From contig JABJJN010000070.1 in assembly GCA_018660835.1 (NCBI GenBank), forward strand, positions 1 to 64,000: 64,000 nucleotides of DNA. The letters run 5' to 3'. This document shows, piece by piece, positions 1 to 8,366 of this stretch. The notes under the pieces are model-generated. The model worked only from the letters and a program-made list of their open reading frames with translations, ran no database searches and had not been told where the DNA came from. The first letter of the stretch is position 1. Every line of letters starts with the position of its first letter. The stretch comes from Gemmatimonadota bacterium. GTDB taxonomy: Bacteria > Latescibacterota > UBA2968 > UBA8231. A program made the position numbers and the translations under genes.

Positions 1-501
1 GACACGCGATCGAAGATCTTCCTGCAGGAACTTGGGCAGACGCCGCAAGAAGAGACCACGGCACAGGTGACCGATGCCTATCTCGAACTCTATGCCGTCG
101 TCGACGCGCCGATCGATGGCGCACACAGGGCAGTAGAAGCATGTATGCAGGCCTTCCGCATCGGCGTCGTCTCAAATGCATACCCCGATGTGCAGTATCG
201 GAAGCTGGAGACACTCGGTCTGCGACAGGCCTTCGCTTGTGTCGTCTTGTCAGAGGAATTCGGCAAACGTAAACCCGACCCGGCGATCTTCATCGAGGGG
301 TGCCGTCTCCTGCAGGTGGAGCCGTCACGCTGCCTCTATGTGGGTGATTCCTACGCCAATGATGTGGTTGGGGCAGCCGCAGCTGGCCTGCCGTGCTGTT
401 GGCTCAACGCCCACGGCACTACGCCGCAGGGAACGGCGACGCCAACGCTTGAGGTGAAACACCTGGATGAATTGCTGGCCTGGCTTGGACTGACGCCGTA
501 G
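1..501 (+). CDS. HAD-superfamily hydrolase, C-terminal part
   Basis: The reading frame is open from the first base, so the true start and HAD motif I (the nucleophile DxD) lie outside the window. What remains carries motif II (VVSNA), the motif III lysine in RKPDP and motif IV (GDSYANDVVGA), in the order seen in the HAD-IA group of phosphatases and dehalogenases. These enzymes use an aspartyl-phosphate intermediate and Mg2+ and are cytoplasmic. The substrate cannot be told from this fragment. The next gene is on the opposite strand. An internal GTG at 67 is only a chance start codon. Family assignment is secure, specific function unknown. Confidence 0.85.
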   Translation, partial: DTRSKIFLQELGQTPQEETTAQVTDAYLELYAVVDAPIDGAHRAVEACMQAFRIGVVSNAYPDVQYRKLETLGLRQAFACVVLSEEFGKRKPDPAIFIEGCRLLQVEPSRCLYVGDSYANDVVGAAAAGLPCCWLNAHGTTPQGTATPTLEVKHLDELLAWLGLTP

Positions 502-555
502 TCGGCCCCGACCTGATATCGCCGTAACCTGACATCGACGTGGCCCGGCTGATTT

Positions 556-585
556 CGCCCGACCGCGCCTCGCCCGACCGCGCCT
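556..585. repeat. 15-bp perfect tandem duplication
   Basis: Two identical adjacent copies of CGCCCGACCGCGCCT lie in the 112-bp gap between the convergent HAD and thiamine pyrophosphokinase genes. The gap is very C-rich. No terminator hairpin with a T-run was seen, and the duplication probably has no function beyond marking replication slippage. Confidence 0.8.
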
Positions 586-613
586 CGGCTGGCGCGGCCG
601 GCTCCAGCTGCTC

Positions 614-1318
614 TTACCCCTGACCGCTCTTCCCCGTTGCGCCGATCAACGACAGATCGCTGCCTGCACCCTCGCGTTGGATCACAAGCAGCAGCTCGCC
701 ACTTCGCACCTGAATCTTGACGGGTGACGCGACAACTTCATTGCTGATTCCATCCCGCTCACCCGGTGTCAGGGCTTCATCTGTCAGTGGCCAGCGCAGT
801 CCCTCGGTGGTGATCCCCGTCGCGTCTCCAGACAAAGGACACAGTGACAGGGTGAGTCCCACGGGAGCGGCAAAACTGATCGACTCAGGGATCCGTCGAA
901 TGAGACAGTCATCATCGACAATGCACAGATCCAGTTCGTCGGCAAAGGCACGCAGCAGCGTCAGATTCCACAGGGTGTGATCCGTGCGGCCACCGGTAAC
1001 ACCGACAAGCGCTGCACGCTTGATACCGATGGTTTGCGCATGACGCAGCACCTTCTGCAGATCCGTTCCCGTGTCATCCGCGTCCACGCGCACCCACTGT
1101 GTCGTGGGCCAGATCTGCCGCAGCGAGTCATCTGCAGAATCGAGATCACCCACGACGGCGGCCGGACAGTGTCCAAGTCCGTGCAGCGTATTGGCTCCTC
1201 CGTCCGCACACAGTAGCAGCGGCTTGTCGGCAAGCAGCGCGGCCAGCAATTGCGCCGATGGTGCCGGACCATTGCCGACGATGACGGCGTGCCCAGCCTG
1301 CTCAGTCTGCTCAGTCAC
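614..1318 (-). CDS. thiN: thiamine pyrophosphokinase
   Basis: Transfers pyrophosphate from ATP to thiamine to give thiamine diphosphate, the last salvage step, in the cytoplasm. Family signatures are in order near residues 40-120: ADGGAN, GDLDS, DTGTDLQK and GVTGGRTDHTL, followed by SNEV near the C terminus in the thiamine-binding domain. Length (about 234 residues) is normal. It overlaps the end of the upstream TonB receptor, so both should share the riboswitch-controlled transcript. The start is uncertain: a TTG at 1330 and GTGs at 1327 and 1318 are in frame. The AGGA at 1334-1331 is spaced best for 1318. Family call is firm. Confidence 0.92.
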   Translation of the reverse strand: MTEQTEQAGHAVIVGNGPAPSAQLLAALLADKPLLLCADGGANTLHGLGHCPAAVVGDLDSADDSLRQIWPTTQWVRVDADDTGTDLQKVLRHAQTIGIKRAALVGVTGGRTDHTLWNLTLLRAFADELDLCIVDDDCLIRRIPESISFAAPVGLTLSLCPLSGDATGITTEGLRWPLTDEALTPGERDGISNEVVASPVKIQVRSGELLLVIQREGAGSDLSLIGATGKSGQG

Positions 1319-3668
1319 CTGATGCACCAATCCTGGTTCGCAAGGTCACGCCGATCTGCCGCGGGTCACCATGGGTCACATACAGTTTCTCGTTGTAAGC
1401 CGGTGGTTCCAGCACGAAAGAGAACCCTCGCGTCGTATAGCGTTCATCGAGCAGATTGCGCCCCCAAAGACTCACCGTCCACGCAGATGTCTGATAGCCA
1501 ACACTGGCATAGAGCAGTTGGTGCGTCGCCGCCTCATTGTTGTGGCTGTCTGAATAGAAGAAGCCGTCGGTCGCGCTTAAAGTGACTCTCGCCAGCAGCC
1601 CTGTTCTGTGTTCGTAGTCCAAGCCGATGCGTGTCGTATAGGAGGGCGCATGAGCGGCCTCACGATCTCCGAGGGTAAGTCTCTCCCCCTGAGCGTTCTC
1701 GAAGCTGTACGAATCGGTATGCGTCAGCAGCCAGCCCGCCGTTGTGCGCAGTGTCAGGCCCCTTGCCATCCGATAACTCGCCTCCAACTCGGCCCCCGCA
1801 TTCCACCCAGCTCCTGCATTGGCTGTGAGCAGGACGAAACTATTTGGATCCCCCGGGTCCTGTTGGCTGGACAGCTCAACCTGTTGATCGTGGCGGCGGG
1901 CATGAAAGAGCGTGAGCGATGCCGCACCGCGCTCGGTGGCAACATGCAGACCTGACTCCGCATTCCACAGCGTCTCCGCATGGTAGGGCCGATTGTGCGC
2001 CGACAACCTCGGATGCTGGTTGACACCTCCTGGACGATATCCCCGTGACAGAGCGACGAAGAGGTGTCCCATGCGCGTCGCCTGATTGAGAGCTACGCGT
2101 CCGCCGCCGAGCCAACCATTGGTGGAGAAGCGAACACGCTCGGGCGCAGCATCTGTCGCGCCATCGTAGTCAGTGCCGTGGCGATCAGCGCGCAGATTGA
2201 CCAGCAGACGCAGACCCGGCGCCACAGAACGCTGCCATTGCGAATAGACAGCAAGATTGCCCACATCGAATTCGCTGTCGAGAACACCCGCATCACCACC
2301 AAACAGATATCCTGTCGCCGCATCTTCTTCACGTAGCTGCTTCGCGTAGACGCCGACCACACCTTCTCCACCCAAACGCGGGACCCGATCCGACAGCAGA
2401 CGCATCTCGTGCGTCAGGGTCTGACGCTGACGCAGGGTGCGGTCGAAAAAGTCATAGGTATATCCCTCGATCGTCGAATCAAATCCATAGGGAGCAGCTG
2501 CCCAGAACTCGTCGTTGCCCCAATCACCATCGTAGGAGTACTCCACGTCGGTCGTAGAGGCAGCTGTAATCGACACGAACTGCATTGTCGACGACAAGGG
2601 CCAGTGCCACCTCGCAGAGATGGCACTCGTTTCCTGTTCGTCACGTCCCGGTCTGTCGCTGTAGGTACGGAAGTCGGCATTGTTGTCAGGTGCCCATGCG
2701 TCATAGCCATTGTTGGCGCGGCTGTGAAAGACCGTCGTCGTCAGCTCTCGCCCTTTGCCAGCATCGAAATGGAACTTGGCACGCAGTGTCTGCTCCTCAC
2801 GGCCATTGCTGTCATCGGTTCCCAGATAGGCATTGTCACGAAAGCCATTGGCTTGCTGGCCGCCATAGGACAACCGTGCGCTCAACCTGGGTGTCAGCGG
2901 TACATCGGCAGCCACACCCAGTTCGACAAGGCCATCCCCGCCGACGCTCGCCTGTATCTGCGGTCCAAGCCGCCCTGGTGCGGAGGATTGCATGGAAATG
3001 AGCCCCGCCATGGCATCGGGTCCGAACACCGTCGACTGCGGCCCGCGATGGATTTCTACCTGATCCATATCGAAAAGCATCGCCGTTGATCCCAGACCAG
3101 AGAGTTCGACATCGTCGACAACGAAGCCGACAGCGAAACTCGGCGGACCTTCGCCAGCATACTGGCTGCGCTCGCCAATCCCCCGAATCTGGAAGTAGCG
3201 AGGTCGTGACGTACCGGCAGCCCAATGCACATTTGCCAGGCCATCTGTCAGATCCTGCAGATGCTGGTGATTCTGCAGTTGCGCTGCCTCGACCACATGC
3301 ACACTCGACGTGATGTCGCTGAGTCGCTGGCGGGTCAGACCTGCCTGCACGATGACCTCTCGTGTCTGCAGTGTCCGCGCCTGGAGGACGATCACTGCCT
3401 CTGTCGGCCACAGTAAACGGGCTTCGTAGAAGCCTACATGGCTGACCCACACACTGTCGCCCTCGCTGGATGGCAATTCGAAGGCACCCGTGCCATCCGT
3501 GACAGTGGAGTGTTCTCCGGAACGCACGAGTACACCCTCGATGCCGTTGCCCGAACGACCATCCACCACACGTCCTGTGTGTGGTTGCGCGGCAAGAGGG
3601 CCAGCCAGTGTCAGCAGGAGGCCAACAAGTGTCAGCAGGAGGTACGGTGTAAGAGGATAGGTCCGCAT
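1311..3668 (-). CDS. TonB-dependent receptor, probable thiamine uptake
   Basis: Outer-membrane, energy-coupled importer of about 785 residues. A signal peptide (hydrophobic stretch ending in LAGPLAAQ) is followed by a carboxypeptidase-regulatory-like beta domain (about residues 28-95), a plug (about 105-220, with IRGIGERS and EIHRGPQST) and a 22-strand-type barrel to the end. An in-frame extension to 3884 would run through a TPP riboswitch, so I place the start at the ATG at 3668, after the switch and its terminator. The downstream gene is thiamine pyrophosphokinase. Riboswitch plus thiN make thiamine, or a phosphorylated form, the likely cargo. The substrate is inferred from context; the receptor family is certain. 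Confidence 0.9.
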   Translation of the reverse strand: MRTYPLTPYLLLTLVGLLLTLAGPLAAQPHTGRVVDGRSGNGIEGVLVRSGEHSTVTDGTGAFELPSSEGDSVWVSHVGFYEARLLWPTEAVIVLQARTLQTREVIVQAGLTRQRLSDITSSVHVVEAAQLQNHQHLQDLTDGLANVHWAAGTSRPRYFQIRGIGERSQYAGEGPPSFAVGFVVDDVELSGLGSTAMLFDMDQVEIHRGPQSTVFGPDAMAGLISMQSSAPGRLGPQIQASVGGDGLVELGVAADVPLTPRLSARLSYGGQQANGFRDNAYLGTDDSNGREEQTLRAKFHFDAGKGRELTTTVFHSRANNGYDAWAPDNNADFRTYSDRPGRDEQETSAISARWHWPLSSTMQFVSITAASTTDVEYSYDGDWGNDEFWAAAPYGFDSTIEGYTYDFFDRTLRQRQTLTHEMRLLSDRVPRLGGEGVVGVYAKQLREEDAATGYLFGGDAGVLDSEFDVGNLAVYSQWQRSVAPGLRLLVNLRADRHGTDYDGATDAAPERVRFSTNGWLGGGRVALNQATRMGHLFVALSRGYRPGGVNQHPRLSAHNRPYHAETLWNAESGLHVATERGAASLTLFHARRHDQQVELSSQQDPGDPNSFVLLTANAGAGWNAGAELEASYRMARGLTLRTTAGWLLTHTDSYSFENAQGERLTLGDREAAHAPSYTTRIGLDYEHRTGLLARVTLSATDGFFYSDSHNNEAATHQLLYASVGYQTSAWTVSLWGRNLLDERYTTRGFSFVLEPPAYNEKLYVTHGDPRQIGVTLRTRIGASGD

Positions 3669-3694
3669 GTACTGTCCATCGGTGATTGGCCACG

Positions 3695-3727
3695 AAAAAG
3701 GCCGCATGCCCTTGAAGGGGTGCGGCC
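3695..3727 (-). terminator. intrinsic terminator, riboswitch expression platform
   Basis: On the minus strand GGCCGCA (3727-3721) pairs with TGCGGCC (3706-3700). An inner CCCT/AGGG stem lies within it and TTTTT follows (3699-3695). It sits between the TPP aptamer and the receptor start codon, which is where a transcription-attenuation platform belongs. An anti-terminator partner was not worked out. Confidence 0.8.
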
Positions 3728-3764
3728 GCATGGATCGACACTTTTTGCCAATCACTGAGGCGTC

Positions 3765-3845
3765 CGTGTTCCCTACGCTGGCATCAACCAGGTCAGGTTC
3801 GAAGGGTGTGGTCTCAGGCCCGACGGCGGGCCACCCCCAACGGCG
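3765..3845 (-). promoter_or_regulatory. TPP riboswitch (THI element) aptamer
   Basis: Read on the minus strand, the conserved THI-box pieces appear in order: GGGGGTGGCCC, then CTGAGA, then ACCCTTCGAACCTGA, then ATGCCAGCGTAGGGAA. These are the pyrimidine-sensing and pyrophosphate-sensing arms of the thiamine-pyrophosphate aptamer. It is followed within about 40 nt by an intrinsic terminator and then by the TonB receptor gene, so high TPP should switch the operon off. Ends are approximate because helix P1 was only roughly placed. Confidence 0.93.
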
Positions 3846-3966
3846 TCCAACAGCGAACCTACCCGGCCCACTGGCACGCGTCAACTGGTTGGTGAACCTC
3901 GTCGCGTTTGTCGGTAACTCGAGCCTTGTCTACCCTTAGCTGGTCTATTTGACGGAAGGCAACTCG

Positions 3967-5343
3967 TTGGCCAAAGCGCCGAACATCATCGTTTTTCTCA
4001 CCGACGATCAGGGATATGGCGATCTATCGTGCATGGGTTGCACGGATTTCCGTACACCCCACCTCGATCGCATGGCGCGCGACGGTGTACGCTTCACAGA
4101 TTGGTATTCCAACAGTCCCGTATGCAGCCCGTCGCGAGCGGCCCTGCTGACGGGCCGCTATCCTGGCAATGCCGGCGTACGTTCCATTCTCGCCGGCCAT
4201 CGCACCGCAACGGGCCTTCCCACGCAAGTACCGACCCTCGCCACTGCTTTGCGCCAGCAGGGCTACGCGACCTACATGTCTGGCAAATGGCACCTGGGTC
4301 TGTCTTCCGGATCACGACCGCAGGATCACGGCTTCGACCATTGGTTTGGCTTTCTTGCGGGCTGCATCGACTACTACTCCCACATCTTCTACTGGGGAAT
4401 GAATCGCCAGGGTCCCGGTCTGAATCCGACCCACGACCTGTGGGAAGATGACGTGGAGATCTGGGATGACGGCCGCTATTTCACGGAAATGATCACCGAG
4501 CGTGCGATTGCTTACATGCGCGACGCAGTGGCCAAAGGGCAGCCCTTCTTCCTCTACGTCCCGTACAATGCACCGCACTACCCGATGCATGCACCCGCTG
4601 AGTACGTTGAGCGATTCTCTGAGCTTCCCTGGGATCGTCGCATCATGGCCGCCATGATCAGTGCCGTCGATGACAGTGTCGGCGCGATTCTTGCCGAGGC
4701 TGAGCGTCTCGGGCAACGACAGGACACGCTCAGCTTCTTTACATCTGACAACGGGCCCTCGCGTGAAACACGCAATTGGCTCGACGGTACACAGGACCCC
4801 TACTACGGGGGGAGTGCAGGCTCCCTCAAGGGACACAAATTCAGTCTGTATGAAGGTGGAATCCGCATGCCAGCTCTGTGTCACTGGCCAGGCGGCATAG
4901 AGGCAGGACAGGTTCTCGATCTGCCCTGCGCCTCGATGGATATCTTTCCTACCGCCATGGGTGCTGCTGGAGCAGATGTGGTGCCCTATGAAGTGGACGG
5001 GCAGTCACTGCTGCCTTATCTCGCACAGGGCGATGCCTTGCCGCAGCGAGACTTGATGTGGGAGATGGGCAAGCAGACGGCGATCCGCAGGGGCGACTGG
5101 AAACTTGTGCTCAATGGCCAACTTGTGGAAGGAGCCCCGCCTGATGACGATATTCATCTGGCCCACCTCGGCAACGACATGGGCGAAACGATCAATCTCA
5201 AACACGAAGACCCGCGACAGACCCAGGATCTGAAAGAAGCAGCTGAGTCGTGGCGGGCAGGAATCGAAGAGCGTTGGGAAACGGAATTCTTACATGAGGA
5301 CCGTCGCACGTCCTCGCAACCGCGTCCTGTGACGCACGCCTAG
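3967..5343 (+). CDS. type I sulfatase (formylglycine-dependent)
   Basis: Hydrolyses sulfate esters. The N terminus has the metal-binding TDDQGYGD, then CSPSR near residue 53, where Cys would be converted to formylglycine. SGKWHLG supplies the usual Lys/His and DNGPS a late metal ligand. At about 458 residues it has the length of arylsulfatases. I chose the TTG at 3967 because GGAAGG lies 7 nt upstream; a TTG at 3949 is the alternative. Neither start gives a signal peptide, so it looks cytoplasmic, unlike many sulfatases of this type. No sulfatase-maturing enzyme is in the window. The stop codon abuts the ribosome site of the next gene. Confidence 0.9.
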   Translation: MAKAPNIIVFLTDDQGYGDLSCMGCTDFRTPHLDRMARDGVRFTDWYSNSPVCSPSRAALLTGRYPGNAGVRSILAGHRTATGLPTQVPTLATALRQQGYATYMSGKWHLGLSSGSRPQDHGFDHWFGFLAGCIDYYSHIFYWGMNRQGPGLNPTHDLWEDDVEIWDDGRYFTEMITERAIAYMRDAVAKGQPFFLYVPYNAPHYPMHAPAEYVERFSELPWDRRIMAAMISAVDDSVGAILAEAERLGQRQDTLSFFTSDNGPSRETRNWLDGTQDPYYGGSAGSLKGHKFSLYEGGIRMPALCHWPGGIEAGQVLDLPCASMDIFPTAMGAAGADVVPYEVDGQSLLPYLAQGDALPQRDLMWEMGKQTAIRRGDWKLVLNGQLVEGAPPDDDIHLAHLGNDMGETINLKHEDPRQTQDLKEAAESWRAGIEERWETEFLHEDRRTSSQPRPVTHA

Positions 5344-5354
5344 GAGGTCATTTT

Positions 5355-5696
5355 ATGTCCTGGCGTGGTCCCGCCTTCTCTATGATCCTCATTGGCCTCG
5401 TGTATTGGGGTGTGCGCCCATTGTTTGTGGCCGCCCTCACCCTTGAGTTGTATCTCGTTGGCCTGATCGTGTGCAGTTTTCTAACGGGCGTCGCCACCGC
5501 CTGGTGGCAGGCGAGCAATGCTGACTACACATGCGGAAATTGCGCCCACATCTTCGACATATCTGTGCCGCGACATCTCGTGGGTCAGAACTGGTTCGGT
5601 CGCGTTCGTACAAAATGTCCCTCCTGCGAGCAGACCACGATGTGTACACCGTCGCCAAAAGAATCACCCACCAGCGATGAAACTGCCGGCACATGA
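5355..5696 (+). CDS. small membrane protein with zinc-ribbon tail
   Basis: A 113-residue protein of unknown function. Two hydrophobic helices (about residues 7-22 and 26-48) are followed by a soluble part with two CxxC pairs (CGNC near 60 and CPSC near 88) that form a likely zinc ribbon. GGAGG sits about 8 nt before the ATG and overlaps the sulfatase stop. Its own stop overlaps the ATG of the following oxidoreductase (ATGA), so it belongs to one transcript with its neighbours. Nothing here identifies a partner or ligand. Confidence 0.75.
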   Translation: MSWRGPAFSMILIGLVYWGVRPLFVAALTLELYLVGLIVCSFLTGVATAWWQASNADYTCGNCAHIFDISVPRHLVGQNWFGRVRTKCPSCEQTTMCTPSPKESPTSDETAGT

Positions 5697-6853
5697 GCCG
5701 GCTGCAAGCGCTTCACATTGGCATCGTCGGTGCCTGTGGTCGTGGCCGAACCTTCGCTACAGCCCTTGCTCAACGACCAGGGCAGGTGTGCGTGCAGGCC
5801 GTCTGCGATATGGACGCCGATGCTTTGCCTGCAGCACGAGATCGGTTCGATGCGGCCTCATGCTTTCAAGACTACGAAGAGATGCTGTCGCAGGGGCAAC
5901 TCGATATCGTCGTCATCGCGACGCCTATGCATCTGCACGCACAGCAGTCGATCCAGGCATTGGACGCAGGCTTGCACGTTCTATGCGAGGTCACACCCGC
6001 AGTCAGCGTCGAAGAGTGCCGCCAGGTCGTGAGCGCTGCGCGCCAGTCCACCGGCCAGTACATGTTGGCAGAGAATTGCAACTACACACGACAGTGCCTG
6101 CTGGTGGAAGAGCTCGTGCGGCAGGGATTGTTCGGATCGATCTACTACGCCGAGGCCGAATACCTGCACGAGGTTCGTGATCTCAACGAGCGCACGAAGT
6201 GGCGCCGGCGGTGGCAGACAGGTATCGACGGGATCACCTATGGCACCCATGCGCTGGGCCCCGTTCTGTGTTGGATGCCTGGCGAGCGCGTCCATCGCGT
6301 TTGCTGTGCTGGCAGTGGACATCACTACGAGGATCCTCGCGGTGACAACTACCACCAGGATACGCATGTCATGCTTGCCCAGACCGAGGGCGGCGGCCTG
6401 ATCAAGATCCGCCTCGATATGGTGTCGACGCGCCCATCCGTGACCACGACCTACCAATTGCAGGGAACGACGGGATGTTACGAATCAGCCCGCCGTGCTG
6501 ATGAGCAAGACCGCATCTGGCTTACGGCGCTACATGATGAGCCGCAGTCGTGGGGTGCCCTTGCCGATCTCGAAGAGCAGTATTTTCCGACGCACTGGCG
6601 CGACCAGTTGGCCGCCATGGCTGACCAGGGCACAGAAGGTCACAGTGGCAGCGATGCCATCATGAGTCTGGCCTTCATCGATGCTCTGCTTGCGGGTCAG
6701 CCCCCGCCCGTCGACATCGATCGGGCCATGGATATGAGTCTGCCTGGCCTCGTCAGCCAGGAGTCGATGCGTACGCAGGGCGCATGGCTCGATGTACCTG
6801 ACTCACGTCAGTGGGGGCCTGACTCAGGTCAGCTTGGGACAGCCACAACATGA
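5693..6853 (+). CDS. Gfo/Idh/MocA-family oxidoreductase, atypical active site
   Basis: NAD(P)-dependent oxidoreductase-like protein of 386 residues. The N-terminal Rossmann fold begins IGIVGACGRG and the C-terminal alpha/beta substrate domain follows. Most members have an EKP motif whose lysine helps catalysis. Here the equivalent stretch reads CEVTPA, so that lysine is missing, and the enzyme may catalyse another reaction or act non-catalytically. It overlaps the genes on both sides by 4 nt (ATGA), placing it in the sulfatase-to-acetyltransferase operon. A sugar or polyol substrate is likely from the family, but none is shown. Confidence 0.88.
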   Translation: MSRLQALHIGIVGACGRGRTFATALAQRPGQVCVQAVCDMDADALPAARDRFDAASCFQDYEEMLSQGQLDIVVIATPMHLHAQQSIQALDAGLHVLCEVTPAVSVEECRQVVSAARQSTGQYMLAENCNYTRQCLLVEELVRQGLFGSIYYAEAEYLHEVRDLNERTKWRRRWQTGIDGITYGTHALGPVLCWMPGERVHRVCCAGSGHHYEDPRGDNYHQDTHVMLAQTEGGGLIKIRLDMVSTRPSVTTTYQLQGTTGCYESARRADEQDRIWLTALHDEPQSWGALADLEEQYFPTHWRDQLAAMADQGTEGHSGSDAIMSLAFIDALLAGQPPPVDIDRAMDMSLPGLVSQESMRTQGAWLDVPDSRQWGPDSGQLGTATT

Positions 6854-7428
6854 GCACGGCCGGACCACAGCTGGTGATGCGGCGTCCCCATCTGCGCCGT
6901 CTTCCTGAAGCAGATCTGGTGGCAGGCTACACGATCCGGGACTTTCAAGCTGGTGACGAGGAGGGTTGGGCAGAGCTGCTTGCCGCTGCCTTTGAGCGTG
7001 AGCTGGCGCAGTTTGATTTCCACCGGATGATGGCGTCTGATCCTGCCTTTCAACCAAGTCGAGTGAAGTTTGTCGTCGCGCCCGACGAGTCGCTTGCAGC
7101 CAGCGCCAGTAGCTGGCTGAGTGCGCGCTTTGGGTTGGACAATTCCACGCTGCATTGGGTGGGCACGGCCCCCGCCCACAAGGGAAAGCGACTCGGTTAC
7201 GAGGTGTCCCTCGCGGCATTGAAGCAAGCCTTCAGTGAGCGCCGCGCCGCCGCCTATCTGCTGACGGATGATGAACGTATCGCAGCGATCAAGACGTATC
7301 TGCGGCTCGGCTTCGTCCCTGTCCTGACGGACCCATCACACGCCCGCCGCTGGCGAACTGTGCTGGAAGGCATCGGTGACGAACACCACCTCGCCGTACT
7401 GGAAGGTCCGGTAGAGGTATTTCGCTAG
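6850..7428 (+). CDS. GNAT-family N-acetyltransferase
   Basis: Acetyl-CoA-dependent transferase of 192 residues. The GNAT core runs from about residue 28 (YTIRDFQAGDEEGW). The acetyl-CoA pyrophosphate loop is VGTAPAHKGKRLG, close to the Q/RxxGxG/A consensus, followed by the helix ALKQAFSE and the C-terminal YLRLGFVP strand. The ATG overlaps the upstream oxidoreductase stop. The stop codon overlaps that of the opposing lipoprotein gene in a shared CTAG. The acceptor could be an amino sugar or a small amine; the sequence does not say. Confidence 0.85.
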   Translation: MSTAGPQLVMRRPHLRRLPEADLVAGYTIRDFQAGDEEGWAELLAAAFERELAQFDFHRMMASDPAFQPSRVKFVVAPDESLAASASSWLSARFGLDNSTLHWVGTAPAHKGKRLGYEVSLAALKQAFSERRAAAYLLTDDERIAAIKTYLRLGFVPVLTDPSHARRWRTVLEGIGDEHHLAVLEGPVEVFR

Positions 7429-8366
7429 TCACCGTCCGGTCGCGGCAGTATCACGACACCGACGGAATCTGCCGAGGCGGAACCGAACAGCCCGATCGCT
7501 CCCTCAAGACGGAAAATGGGTCGCTCGAAGGCGTCACCGGCGAGACCGCCAAAGCCACCTCCATCATCGGTGAGATTGGTACGAATGAAGTCATACCAGT
7601 TTTCATCAACGGCGAACAGACGCAGGACGTGCCGCCCTTCGAAGGCGACGGCGAACCAGGGAAAACGCGCCCGATCTTCGTCGAATTGCAGGGGCGGTGA
7701 AGCCCCCTCTCGATCAAAGTCCTCGTAGTCCTCGTCCTCAAGAAAATCTGCATCGATGACGAAATCAGAGTCACGATCCAGACCGGATAGAGACAACTGG
7801 TAGGCGAGCGAGCCTCCCACGGGCCCTGTCAGTTGCATCTCTATCAGACCATCACGGTAGATCAGCTGATTCTCCGGCGCCGTGAACGAGCGCTCTGCTC
7901 CCATCGAGAAGGGCACAAGTTCCGCGACCACAACGAGGGTCTCTTCATCGAGCAGGACCGTTCGCGCCAATTTCAAGCGCTCCGGCGTCGTCGTGACACC
8001 CGTCGCGATGTGTCCGGCGACGCGCACGTCGAGGCGATATGTCGTGGTCGGTTCAACCACCGGTGTCGGTGTAGGCGGCAGATACTGGCCAACTGAGTCA
8101 GGCGACGCCAGATACTCCCACTGCTGGCCGTCAGATGTGACGATGACAACTGCATCAACCACACCCAGAGACGTCGGATCGTAGAGGACTCTCGGATTCG
8201 CCGTGCGCCGCACGAAGATGTGAGGCAGAGGCTGATCGACGATGAGCGTTGCGTCGATGACCAGCACGTCCTCTTCGATCGATCCGAAGAGATCCCCCGG
8301 CTCGCGGTCAGTGCTACAGCCGACGCCCAGAGTCACCGTGAAGATCATCGTAAGCAGTCGTCTCAA
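7425..8366 (-). CDS. DUF4249-like lipoprotein, TonB partner
   Basis: About 313 residues. I place the start at a TTG (8366) that overlaps the stop of the upstream TonB receptor (TTGA). This gives an N terminus MRRLLTMIF with a hydrophobic stretch ending in LGVGC, a weak lipobox, so a lipid-anchored outer-membrane or periplasmic protein is likely. The rest is beta-rich with acidic patches (residues about 220-240). Order and architecture match the DUF4249 proteins found beside TonB receptors in Bacteroidota-type genomes. The family call is from memory and moderately secure. It probably helps the receptor capture a ligand. Confidence 0.65.
   Translation of the reverse strand: MRRLLTMIFTVTLGVGCSTDREPGDLFGSIEEDVLVIDATLIVDQPLPHIFVRRTANPRVLYDPTSLGVVDAVVIVTSDGQQWEYLASPDSVGQYLPPTPTPVVEPTTTYRLDVRVAGHIATGVTTTPERLKLARTVLLDEETLVVVAELVPFSMGAERSFTAPENQLIYRDGLIEMQLTGPVGGSLAYQLSLSGLDRDSDFVIDADFLEDEDYEDFDREGASPPLQFDEDRARFPWFAVAFEGRHVLRLFAVDENWYDFIRTNLTDDGGGFGGLAGDAFERPIFRLEGAIGLFGSASADSVGVVILPRPDGD

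Noticed and set aside
2836..3741. A 301-codon minus-strand frame overlapping the TonB receptor in another frame
   Set aside because: Its translation is Arg/Cys/Trp/His-rich nonsense, and the receptor gene fully explains the region.
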